A DNA stretch of 38,449 nt from an uncultured Pseudomonadota bacterium (lineage in GTDB: Bacteria; Pseudomonadota; Alphaproteobacteria; Rs-D84): contig CAMVPZ010000001.1 in the NCBI GenBank assembly GCA_947169505.1, forward strand, positions 1 through 38,449, in the 5' to 3' direction. How positions within the stretch are numbered: position 1 is the stretch's first letter; each line of letters begins with the position of its first letter. Under the pieces are notes generated by a model that saw nothing but the letters and a program-made list of their open reading frames with translations, did not search any database and was not told where the DNA came from. A program made the position numbers and the translations under genes. Positions 32,242-38,449 of the stretch are shown piece by piece.

Positions 32242-33416
32242 CACATTCTGGGCCCCGGCATTTTTGATTTATTAGTGGTTGTTTGTCCCGTAAAGCCAAC
32301 AACCAATTTATCGTTTTCACGAATTTCATTTGATATAATTTCTGTTTCTGTTGGGGTTGTGATTCCACGTTTATATGGAATAAAAACTATTTCTTTACCA
32401 CGTTTAATCGCCAAGTGAGTTTTCGGGGTTATATCATCACCAACATTATCAACAAGATTTTTATAAGACCGTATTAACAATCCAGAATTTTTTGTTTTCC
32501 ATGTGTCTTTGGCTTCTGCAACAACAACTGTCACAAAAGCAGTCATTCCAGGCATCAATTTTAAATCGCTGTTATCTACGTCAATTACCACAGTATAAAC
32601 AACAACGTTTGATACATTTGTGGGCGATAACCTTATTTGTTGTACGTTCCCTTTGAAAATTTGATTTGGATATGCATCAACAGTAAAAGTCACAGGCAAA
32701 CCTTCTTTGACCATACCAATATCTGCTTCGGATACAGCAGTTTCAATTTGCATTTTTGATAAATCTTCGGCTATTTCAAACAAATCCGGCGTTTGAAAAG
32801 ACGCAGCCACCGTTTGACCTTTGTCTACTTTGCGTGAAATAACTGTTCCGTCAACTGGCGAAGTTATTGTTGCATAACCCAGATTCGTGACAGCACGTTC
32901 ATATGAATATTGTGCTTTGTTAACTGCTTGCTCGGCTTGTTCATATAACGTTTGTGATTTTTCCATTTCTGCACGTGAAATAAAACCATCATTATATAAA
33001 CTTTTATTTCTTTCGAATTCGCTTTTGGTGTATTTTAATTCTGCTTTGGCTGAATCTAATAAAGCCTTGGATTCATCAACCGTTGATTGTAAAACAGACG
33101 GTTCAATTGTTAACAAAACATCGCCTTTTTTAACCACAGAATTATAATCAACAAAAATATTTTCAATTGTGCCAGAAACCTGGGAACCAACATTAATAGT
33201 ATTAACCGGCTGAATTTCCCCGGATGCTGTCACAGTTTGTGTTAAATCTCCACGTGATATATCCATTGTTATATAATCTTTTTTAGCACTGCGTGTTCCA
33301 AAATAAATCCATATTCCAACACCAATTAAAATTAAAAGTATTATTGTTGACCACCATTTATGTCGCCACATAAATGCAAAAAATCTTTTAATAAAATTTT
33401 GTTTTTTGGGTTCCAT
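32241..33416 (-). CDS. MacA-type periplasmic adaptor (membrane fusion protein)
   Basis: A 391-aa adaptor linking the inner-membrane transporter to the outer-membrane channel. A transmembrane anchor (about 21-39) is followed by a lipoyl-like half (ASGEIQPVNTINVGSQVSGTI), an alpha-helical hairpin (about 100-155, ending ATITSPVDGTVISRKVDKGQTV), a barrel domain and a membrane-proximal domain. PVNTINVGSQVSG and ITSPVDGTV are typical of MacA. The start overlaps the tolC stop by one base (TAATG). Confidence 0.93.
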   Translation of the reverse strand: MEPKKQNFIKRFFAFMWRHKWWSTIILLILIGVGIWIYFGTRSAKKDYITMDISRGDLTQTVTASGEIQPVNTINVGSQVSGTIENIFVDYNSVVKKGDVLLTIEPSVLQSTVDESKALLDSAKAELKYTKSEFERNKSLYNDGFISRAEMEKSQTLYEQAEQAVNKAQYSYERAVTNLGYATITSPVDGTVISRKVDKGQTVAASFQTPDLFEIAEDLSKMQIETAVSEADIGMVKEGLPVTFTVDAYPNQIFKGNVQQIRLSPTNVSNVVVYTVVIDVDNSDLKLMPGMTAFVTVVVAEAKDTWKTKNSGLLIRSYKNLVDNVGDDITPKTHLAIKRGKEIVFIPYKRGITTPTETEIISNEIRENDKLVVGFTGQTTTNKSKMPGPRM

Positions 33417-34729
33417 TATTCATAATCCTTAGCATTTGTTTTAATATCGCCTATTGCCAGCGCAACCGCAGCACGTTTTATAAACAAATCGTATTTTGCA
33501 GAGTTATTTTGTTTTTGTGCGTTGACTAATTCAGCTTGGGCTGTTTGCCAATCTAACATAGTACTGCGCCCAACACGATACATACCAGATGTCACACGTT
33601 CGCTTTCTGTGGCAGATTTTAAAAGAGTTTCTGTTTGTTTTAAAACTGTTTTAGCGGTTTTATAATTTTGATAAGCTGTGAACACGTCCATAGTTGCATC
33701 ATCATGAATACTTTCTTCCATATATTTCATGTTTTCATAATTTGAATTTTCAGCACGTGCGTTATAAAAATTTAAAAAACCTGTAAATATAGGCATGGAT
33801 ACAGAAACACCAACTGTGCCATGAATTTTTGCACTCATATTATCAAACATTCCGCCAACCGTTTTATCATCAACATTAACGCCGCCTGTGACAGAAATAG
33901 ACGGTAAATTTTTCAAAAATGCACTGTTGCGCCGATGCCATGCAGCCCGTCTTTGTGATTCTGCTTTTAATATATCTGGTCTTTGTTTTTTGGCAATTTT
34001 TATTAATTTATCTATATCTTCACTTTCTGCATCAGAACCAAAACTGGACGGCATATCTTTTATTTTTATGTCTTCATCTGCCGGGAAAGACAAAGCATTT
34101 AACAATGTACCACGTGCAATTTCACGATTATTTTTTGCACGTTCTAAATCCAATTGTGATGAAGCCAATGTTGTATCTGCTTTATAAACATCAGCACGTG
34201 CAACAACACCAGATTTAAATTTTTTATCTGCGGTATCTTTTGCTGTTTGGGCAACAGTTAATGCTGATTCAGCAGATTTTACATCTGCATCTGCTTTTAA
34301 CAAGTTATAATATGCACCAATGATTGAATAAACATAATTTTGCACTGTTTCATCATAATCAAACCCGGCTGCACGATATGTAGCCAGGCTTTGCGCAAAA
34401 TCTGATTCACGTTTTCCAAAATCAAAAACTAAATAAGACGCAGAAAGCGACGCCGTATAATCCCAATCATCGTGTTCTGTATGCGAGCGATTTGCATGCG
34501 CTGTACCAGAAACACTTGGCAAATAATTTGAATACGACGCATTTTTCGTAAAACGCTGGGATTGTAATGTGGCATATGCAGCCGCTGTTTTAGGATTACG
34601 GCAAAGACCGATATTTATAACCTCTGGCAGACTCATTTCTTCATTTGGAACATGCCGCATGGTCACGCAATCTGTATTTGCCGTTGCACAAAAAGGGAAA
34701 CATAAAAAAATCATAAAAATCTTTTTCAT
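33416..34729 (-). CDS. TolC-family outer-membrane channel
   Basis: A 437-aa outer-membrane efflux protein. A signal peptide (MKKIFMIFLCFPFCATA) is followed by two repeats of the helical-barrel domain. The first has MSLPEVINIGLCRNPKTAAAYA (about 35-56) and FDFGKRESDFAQSL; the second has VSVSMPIFTGFLNFYNARAEN, RVTSGMYRVGRSTMLDWQTAQAEL and a final helix. It heads the operon tolC-macA-ATPase-permease, all overlapping by 1 or 4 nt. Two starts are possible: ATG 34727-34729, chosen because the signal begins there, and an ATG ten codons earlier; neither has a clear ribosome site. Confidence 0.9.
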   Translation of the reverse strand: MKKIFMIFLCFPFCATANTDCVTMRHVPNEEMSLPEVINIGLCRNPKTAAAYATLQSQRFTKNASYSNYLPSVSGTAHANRSHTEHDDWDYTASLSASYLVFDFGKRESDFAQSLATYRAAGFDYDETVQNYVYSIIGAYYNLLKADADVKSAESALTVAQTAKDTADKKFKSGVVARADVYKADTTLASSQLDLERAKNNREIARGTLLNALSFPADEDIKIKDMPSSFGSDAESEDIDKLIKIAKKQRPDILKAESQRRAAWHRRNSAFLKNLPSISVTGGVNVDDKTVGGMFDNMSAKIHGTVGVSVSMPIFTGFLNFYNARAENSNYENMKYMEESIHDDATMDVFTAYQNYKTAKTVLKQTETLLKSATESERVTSGMYRVGRSTMLDWQTAQAELVNAQKQNNSAKYDLFIKRAAVALAIGDIKTNAKDYE

Positions 34730-34780
34730 ACAATGTAAAAAATAACTATTTTTAATCATGAAAAACAGGGGAACAAATTC

Positions 34781-34813
34781 ATGTAAAATTTATGTAATTT
34801 TTATGTTGAAATG
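34781..34813. repeat. Three direct repeats with 11-bp period
   Basis: ATGTAAAATTT (34781), ATGTAATTTTT (34792) and ATGTTGAAATG (34803) repeat the ATGTAA-like core every 11 bp. OmpR/PhoB-family regulators bind direct repeats of this period. The site lies between the divergent tolC operon and the tRNA-Cys promoter, overlapping the -35 of the latter. Confidence 0.35.
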
Positions 34814-34834
34814 TGTTTGTTTTTCGCCTATGAT
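34806..34834 (+). promoter_or_regulatory. tRNA-Cys-recF promoter
   Basis: TTGAAA (34806-34811), 17 bp, TATGAT (34829-34834); both match consensus at five of six. The predicted start is near 34841, about 7 nt before the tRNA. No separate promoter is visible for recF. Confidence 0.7.
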
Positions 34835-34847
34835 AACCCTGCGTGAA

Positions 34848-34921
34848 GGCCAGGTGGCAGAGTGGTTATGCAGAGGACTGCAAATCCTTGGATGCCGGTT
34901 CGATTCCGACCCTGGCCTCCA
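34848..34921 (+). tRNA. tRNA-Cys (GCA)
   Basis: The acceptor stem GGCCAGG (34848-34854) pairs with CCTGGCC (34911-34917). Discriminator T and an encoded CCA (34919-34921) follow. The anticodon loop CTGCAAA carries GCA (34880-34882), and the T loop is GTTCGATTC. The U73 discriminator is the expected cysteine identity element. Confidence 0.97.
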
Positions 34922-34930
34922 ATTTCAAAA

Positions 34931-36007
34931 ATGATAAAACAAATAACAATTACCAATTTTAGAAATCACAAATGTTCAAGAATCTCCGTTGGTGATGCAA
35001 AAAATGTTATAATCACAGGATTAAATGGCGCCGGAAAAACCGCTGTATTAGAAGCGATTTCATTGCTTTCAGGTGAACGGGGTTTACGTGGTGCAGACAT
35101 TCAAATATTGGCACGATTTGATGGCGATGGCGGATTTTCTGTATTCGCAGAAACACACGATGAAAATGATGTATGCGTATTTTTAAACAGTGGTGAATCA
35201 AATCGACATGCCAAAATCAATAATGAAAATGTTCCACTGAATGAAATGGCAAAACAAATACGTATTATTTGGTTAACACCAAAAGAAGACAGAATTTTTG
35301 TTGAATCTGCAACAGACAGACGTGCTTTCTTTGACAGATTAATTGCCAGTTTTGATCCACCACATATTGGACGCATTTCACGTCTTAATAAATTATTAAC
35401 AGAGCGGGGTGGGGCGATAAAAAATCATGCCGATAAAAATTGGTTGGATGCTTTGGATAGCCAAATTGCGTCTACGGCGGTTTCTGTGGCTGCCGCCCGT
35501 ATAAGATATGCCGGCGAAATAAATTATTTCTTTGAAAATGGGGCGGTATCTGTAAATGGTATGGTGGAAAAATTATTATTAGAAAACACGGCTGCAAATG
35601 CAGAACAAAAATATTTTGAATATTTACAAAACAGCCGTGAATTGATTGGCGATAAAATGGTTATTGATGGGGCGCATAAATCTGATTTTGGTTTGTTTAA
35701 TAAAAAATTGGGTTTGCCAGTGTATATAACTTCTACCGGACAACAAAAATCTATTTTAATTGATTTGATTTTGGCCCACGCAAAATTAATACACATAAAA
35801 ACTGGCGCAAAACCACTTATTTTATTGGATGAAGCAGCGGCACATTTGGACGAAATGGCACGTATAAAATTATTCCACGATTTAAATGAAGCAGACGCCC
35901 AGGTTTGGGCAACAGGTTTGGATATAAATGTATTTAAAAATATTCCAAATGCTTTATTTGTCACTTGCCAAAATGGGGAAATAAGTAATATAGTAAAGGC
36001 GGAGTAA
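34931..36007 (+). CDS. recF: DNA repair and recombination protein RecF
   Basis: SMC-like ATPase that loads RecA on gapped DNA with RecO and RecR. The 358-aa protein starts MIKQITITNFRNHKCSRI and has Walker A GLNGAGKTAV (about 31-40). WLTPKEDRIFVESATDRRAFFDRLI and the signature TSTGQQKSILIDLILAHAKLI follow, then Walker B PLILLDEAAAHLD. The ATG at 34931 lies 10 nt after the CCA of tRNA-Cys. Longer in-frame readings run through the tRNA and are rejected. There is no ribosome site, so after tRNA processing the mRNA would be nearly leaderless. dnaA and dnaN, its usual neighbours, are absent. Confidence 0.93.
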   Translation: MIKQITITNFRNHKCSRISVGDAKNVIITGLNGAGKTAVLEAISLLSGERGLRGADIQILARFDGDGGFSVFAETHDENDVCVFLNSGESNRHAKINNENVPLNEMAKQIRIIWLTPKEDRIFVESATDRRAFFDRLIASFDPPHIGRISRLNKLLTERGGAIKNHADKNWLDALDSQIASTAVSVAAARIRYAGEINYFFENGAVSVNGMVEKLLLENTAANAEQKYFEYLQNSRELIGDKMVIDGAHKSDFGLFNKKLGLPVYITSTGQQKSILIDLILAHAKLIHIKTGAKPLILLDEAAAHLDEMARIKLFHDLNEADAQVWATGLDINVFKNIPNALFVTCQNGEISNIVKAE

Positions 36008-36011
36008 AAAC

Positions 36012-36485
36012 ATGGCAAAAATAAATTATCAACAATTACTGGACACTGCATTAAAATCCGTCGTCAAAGAAGCATTAATACATGCACAATTTAACGGTCT
36101 TGGTGATGATGCCAGTTTTTTCATAACATTTAAAACTCGTGACCCGGGTGTTGTATTGCCTGATTTTTTAAGAATCCGGTATCCAGATATTATGACTATT
36201 GTTTTACAATATTCTTATAATAATTTAAATGTGTCTGATAAAGAATTTGGGGTTCAACTAACTTTTGATGGGCGACCATTTTTTATACGTGTACCGTTTT
36301 CCGCATTGGTTGAATTCAAAGATCCATCTACTGAATTCATGTTGTCTTTTCGTCCACAACAAACACCATCTCAACCAGTCAAAGAAGAAAATATTGAATT
36401 ACCATTGGAAGAAAAACCAGGCACTGTTCCAGATGACAAACGTGTCGTATCTTTGGAAGAATTCAGGAATCGAAAAAAACAATAA
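36012..36485 (+). CDS. sspB: ClpXP adaptor SspB, alphaproteobacterial type
   Basis: Adaptor that delivers ssrA-tagged and other proteins to ClpXP. The 157-aa protein carries the alphaproteobacterial pattern VVKEALIHAQFNGL, SFFITFKTRDPGVVLPDFLRIRYPDIMTIVLQY (about 34-66), FGVQLTFDGRPFFIRVPFSALVEFKDPSTEFMLSF (about 80-114). A disordered linker and a short C-terminal motif RVVSLEEFRNRKK follow, which would dock on ClpX. Its ribosome site GGCGGAG lies at the end of recF, 4 bp before the start, so it is coupled to recF. Confidence 0.93.
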   Translation: MAKINYQQLLDTALKSVVKEALIHAQFNGLGDDASFFITFKTRDPGVVLPDFLRIRYPDIMTIVLQYSYNNLNVSDKEFGVQLTFDGRPFFIRVPFSALVEFKDPSTEFMLSFRPQQTPSQPVKEENIELPLEEKPGTVPDDKRVVSLEEFRNRKKQ

Positions 36486-36488
36486 AAA

Positions 36489-36512
36489 CACCGGCAAATG
36501 CCGGCGTTTTTT
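36489..36512. terminator. Bidirectional terminator between sspB and accC
   Basis: The stem CCGGC (36491-36495)/GCCGG (36500-36504) with loop AAAT is extended by outer pairs with one mismatch. A T run on the right and an A run on the left serve both convergent genes. The core CCGGCAAATGCCGG is identical to that at 30250. Confidence 0.9.
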
Positions 36513-37893
36513 ATTCTTGTTTATCGGTATTTTCGACAATTTCTTTTACAGATTTTTCCAAATAACTTTCCAACCAATGATTATCTGTTTTTAATTGACG
36601 AACATCGCTGTTTTCCAACAATTTCTTTTGCAATGGTATTGTTGTTTTGATACCTTCGATAACAAATTCATCCAGCGCACGTTCAGCACGCATAATACAC
36701 GCAGGTCGTGATTGTCCATGCACAATCAATTTAGCAATCATTGAATCATATGTTGGCGGAATTGTATATCCGCTGTATACGGCAGAATCTACACGAACCC
36801 CCATTCCACCAGGGGGTGCATATAATGTTATTTTACCAGGATTAGGTATAAAAGTTTCCGGGTCTTCTGCATTAACACGAAATTCAATCGCATGTCCATG
36901 CGGAACCAAATTAGATTGTGTATAACCCAATTTTTCCCCAGCCGCAATACGTATTTGTTCACGCACCAAATCAACCCCATAAACCGCTTCTGTGACAGGG
37001 TGTTCAACCTGTAATCTGGTGTTCATTTCCAAGAAATAAAATTTGCCGTCTTCAAACATAAATTCAAAAGTACCGGCATTTGTATATTTCATTTTTTTGG
37101 CAGCGTCTTTACAAATTTCAATCATGTCATCACGTTGTTTTTGTGTCAAAATTGCCGCAGGACATTCTTCCATAACCTTTTGATTTTTTCGTTGAAGCGA
37201 ACAATCACGTTCCCCAAAAATCACAACGTTTCCATGTTTATCACCCAAAACCTGAAATTCAATATGACGTGGATGCAATAATAATTTTTCCATATACAAA
37301 GTATCATCACCAAATGCAGTCTTTGATTCTGCTTTTACAATTGGAAAAGCATCACGTAATTCATTCGCATTATTTATCGCACGCATACCACGACCACCGC
37401 CACCAGCAGCCGCTTTAATCATAACAGGATATCCAATCTTATCCGCCCAAACAAGTGCATCTTCGATTGTTTTTATTGCACCATCACTGCCCGGAACAAC
37501 AGGTAATCCGCATTTCACCGCAGTTTTTTTTGCATTAACTTTATCGCCCATTTTGCGAATCATATCTGCATTTGGCCCAATCCATATAAGACCATGTTGT
37601 TCAACTTTGTCCACAAAATCGGCACGTTCCGACAAAAAACCGTATCCCGGGTGAATTGCATCTGCATTGGTCAATAATGCAGCCGTTAATATCGCAGATT
37701 CATTCAAATAGGATTCACTGCTTTGTGCCGGTCCAATACACACAGATTCATCAGCCAATTTTACATGCATCGCATCTCTGTCTGCCGTAGAATAAACCGC
37801 AACAGTACGTATTCCCATATCACGACATGCACGTATAATACGCAATGCAATTTCGCCACGATTGGCAATTAAAACTTTTTTAATCTTGGCCAT
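36511..37893 (-). CDS. accC: Acetyl-CoA carboxylase, biotin carboxylase subunit
   Basis: Carboxylates biotin on AccB with bicarbonate and ATP, the first step of fatty acid synthesis. The 460-aa protein has MAKIKKVLIANRGEIALRII and the Gly-rich ATP loop KAAAGGGGRGMR (about 159-170). The core stretches GERDCSLQRKNQKVMEECPA and FYFLEMNTRLQVEHPVTEAVYGVDLV (about 281-306) follow. The start ATG 37891-37893 is chosen because the family begins there; it lies inside the end of accB (14-nt overlap). A longer upstream reading is only out-of-frame accB. Confidence 0.97.
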   Translation of the reverse strand: MAKIKKVLIANRGEIALRIIRACRDMGIRTVAVYSTADRDAMHVKLADESVCIGPAQSSESYLNESAILTAALLTNADAIHPGYGFLSERADFVDKVEQHGLIWIGPNADMIRKMGDKVNAKKTAVKCGLPVVPGSDGAIKTIEDALVWADKIGYPVMIKAAAGGGGRGMRAINNANELRDAFPIVKAESKTAFGDDTLYMEKLLLHPRHIEFQVLGDKHGNVVIFGERDCSLQRKNQKVMEECPAAILTQKQRDDMIEICKDAAKKMKYTNAGTFEFMFEDGKFYFLEMNTRLQVEHPVTEAVYGVDLVREQIRIAAGEKLGYTQSNLVPHGHAIEFRVNAEDPETFIPNPGKITLYAPPGGMGVRVDSAVYSGYTIPPTYDSMIAKLIVHGQSRPACIMRAERALDEFVIEGIKTTIPLQKKLLENSDVRQLKTDNHWLESYLEKSVKEIVENTDKQE

Positions 37894-38332
37894 TTGAAAC
37901 CTGTTCCAACACAACAATTGGTGTATCAAATTCAACAGCCGTACCATCAGCAACCAATACTTCTTTGACAACACCATCAATATCAGCTTTAATCGGGTTA
38001 AAAGTCTTCATTGCTTCAACCAACGCCAATGTATCACCAACTTTCACAGTCGATCCAACCTTTACAAAAGGTTTTGCGCCCGGTTCTGGCGCCAAATATA
38101 ACACGCCAACCATTGGTGATTTTAATACATGACCAGATATTTTATCATTGGTATTTGTTTTAGCCTGTTGAACAAATCCCGCAACTGGCGCAGCCACAGT
38201 TTGTTGTTTTGATAAATGAATATGTTTACGATATAAACCCAATAACAATTGTCGTTCCAGGTCTAATTCGGTTATGCCCATTTCATCCATTAATTTAGAC
38301 ATATTTTCAACCGTTGAACGGAAAGAAGCCAT
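37880..38332 (-). CDS. accB: Acetyl-CoA carboxylase, biotin carboxyl carrier protein
   Basis: Carries biotin between the carboxylase and carboxyltransferase sites. The 150-aa protein has an N-terminal helical part, a flexible middle (TVAAPVAGFVQQAKTN) and a C-terminal biotinyl domain from about 70. That domain has SPMVGVLYLAPEPGAKPFVKVG and the acceptor lysine in EAMKTFN (about 115-121). The SPMVG-type thumb and EAMKTFN are usual in alphaproteobacteria. The ribosome site AAAGGA lies 9 nt before the ATG, and a strong promoter is immediately upstream. Confidence 0.96.
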   Translation of the reverse strand: MASFRSTVENMSKLMDEMGITELDLERQLLLGLYRKHIHLSKQQTVAAPVAGFVQQAKTNTNDKISGHVLKSPMVGVLYLAPEPGAKPFVKVGSTVKVGDTLALVEAMKTFNPIKADIDGVVKEVLVADGTAVEFDTPIVVLEQVSNGQD

Positions 38333-38366
38333 AATTATAAATCCTTTTGTTATTTAACATATTATA

Positions 38367-38394
38367 ATTTTACCATATTGAAACCGTATGTCAA
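38367..38394 (-). promoter_or_regulatory. accBC promoter
   Basis: On the minus strand a perfect TTGACA (38389-38394), 16 bp, and TAAAAT (38367-38372), about 34 bp before the accB ATG. The -35 overlaps the stop codon of the upstream yidD-like fragment. Confidence 0.72.
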
Positions 38395-38449
38395 GGAACA
38401 GGATCATACCCGCATCCACCACCTGGCCGACATCTTGATATTCATCGTA
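38391..38449 (-). pseudogene. C-terminus of YidD-like protein with in-frame stop (edge of window)
   Basis: The last 59 bases, read on the minus strand, encode ISRCRPGGGCGYDPVP and a stop (38391-38393). YidD proteins, small membrane-insertion efficiency factors, end in C-x-P-(5)-[GY]-D-P-V-P with this same spacing. One codon before the ISRC part is an in-frame TGA (38442-38444) where YidD usually has Arg. The piece may be a decayed gene, or the base may be an error at the end of the sequence. Its codons (CGG, GGG, CGA) differ from those favoured elsewhere. Only the end is visible, so the call is tentative. Confidence 0.4.

Noticed and set aside
34862..34930. Extended recF reading frame starting inside tRNA-Cys
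   Set aside because: The frame runs through the folded tRNA and encodes no RecF-like residues; the family begins at ATG 34931.
1..38449. Very frequent GCACGT / CACGTG hexamers through the window
   Set aside because: They follow from strong preference for CGT (Arg) after GCA/TCA-type codons, so codon usage explains them without a recognition motif.

Overview
The window reads as ordinary chromosome of a low-GC alphaproteobacterium. Pointers to that class are the order rsmG-parA-parB, a short SspB of the alphaproteobacterial type, a DUF4167-like protein, a lptF-lptD-surA-like cluster, an alphaproteobacterial type-4-UDG-like protein, and AccB with the biotin motif EAMKTFN. The DNA is AT-rich by eye, arginine is mostly CGT, intergenic gaps are short and many genes overlap by 1, 4 or 14 nt. 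This fits a small host-associated or gut-type genome, but I cannot name the genus. I see no insertion sequence, prophage or CRISPR array.

Left part (1-11909). On the minus strand are mutS (runs off the left edge), xseB, infC (with an ATT start) and a degenerate uracil-DNA-glycosylase-like gene; pal is divergent from the last. Convergent to pal are parB, parA and rsmG, with a parS-like palindrome between rsmG and parA. On the plus strand follow a membrane-anchored TPR protein overlapping gpsA, then pnp behind a long leader hairpin, then ybaB.

Middle (11910-22374). A compact palindromic GC-richer element abuts the 3' end of tRNA-Val. Next come two secreted coiled-coil paralogs behind a promoter whose -10 lies inside a perfect dyad. 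On the minus strand, lptF-lptD-surA-like-rlmN-(TrpF-like TIM barrel) form an operon with a near-leaderless promoter. lpxD follows with its own promoter, then an operon tail of a zinc-ribbon membrane protein, a periplasmic hypothetical and an RluA-family pseudouridine synthase.

Right part (22407-38449). Three overlapping genes encode very large prepilin-like proteins (398-450 aa), each with an N-terminal class III signal and a long repetitive C-terminal region, resembling the PilV/CofB minor pilins of type IVb pili. Across the divergent region lie a short DUF4167-like gene and dnaX, with a nine-A slippage run at the expected gamma/tau boundary. Then come a small type IVb-like pilin, an OmpA-like lipoprotein and an Skp-like chaperone. 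A MacAB-TolC-type efflux operon with MacB split in two follows on the minus strand. tRNA-Cys is directly followed by recF and sspB. accB-accC are convergent to sspB. The extreme right end holds what looks like the C-terminus of yidD with an in-frame stop.

The genes serve envelope biogenesis (LPS transport, lipid A, Pal, Skp, SurA-like), chromosome maintenance (ParAB, RecF, MutS, DnaX), RNA metabolism (PNPase, RlmN, RsmG) and lipid synthesis (AccBC, GpsA). The least familiar content is the split pilin locus and the secreted coiled-coil pair.
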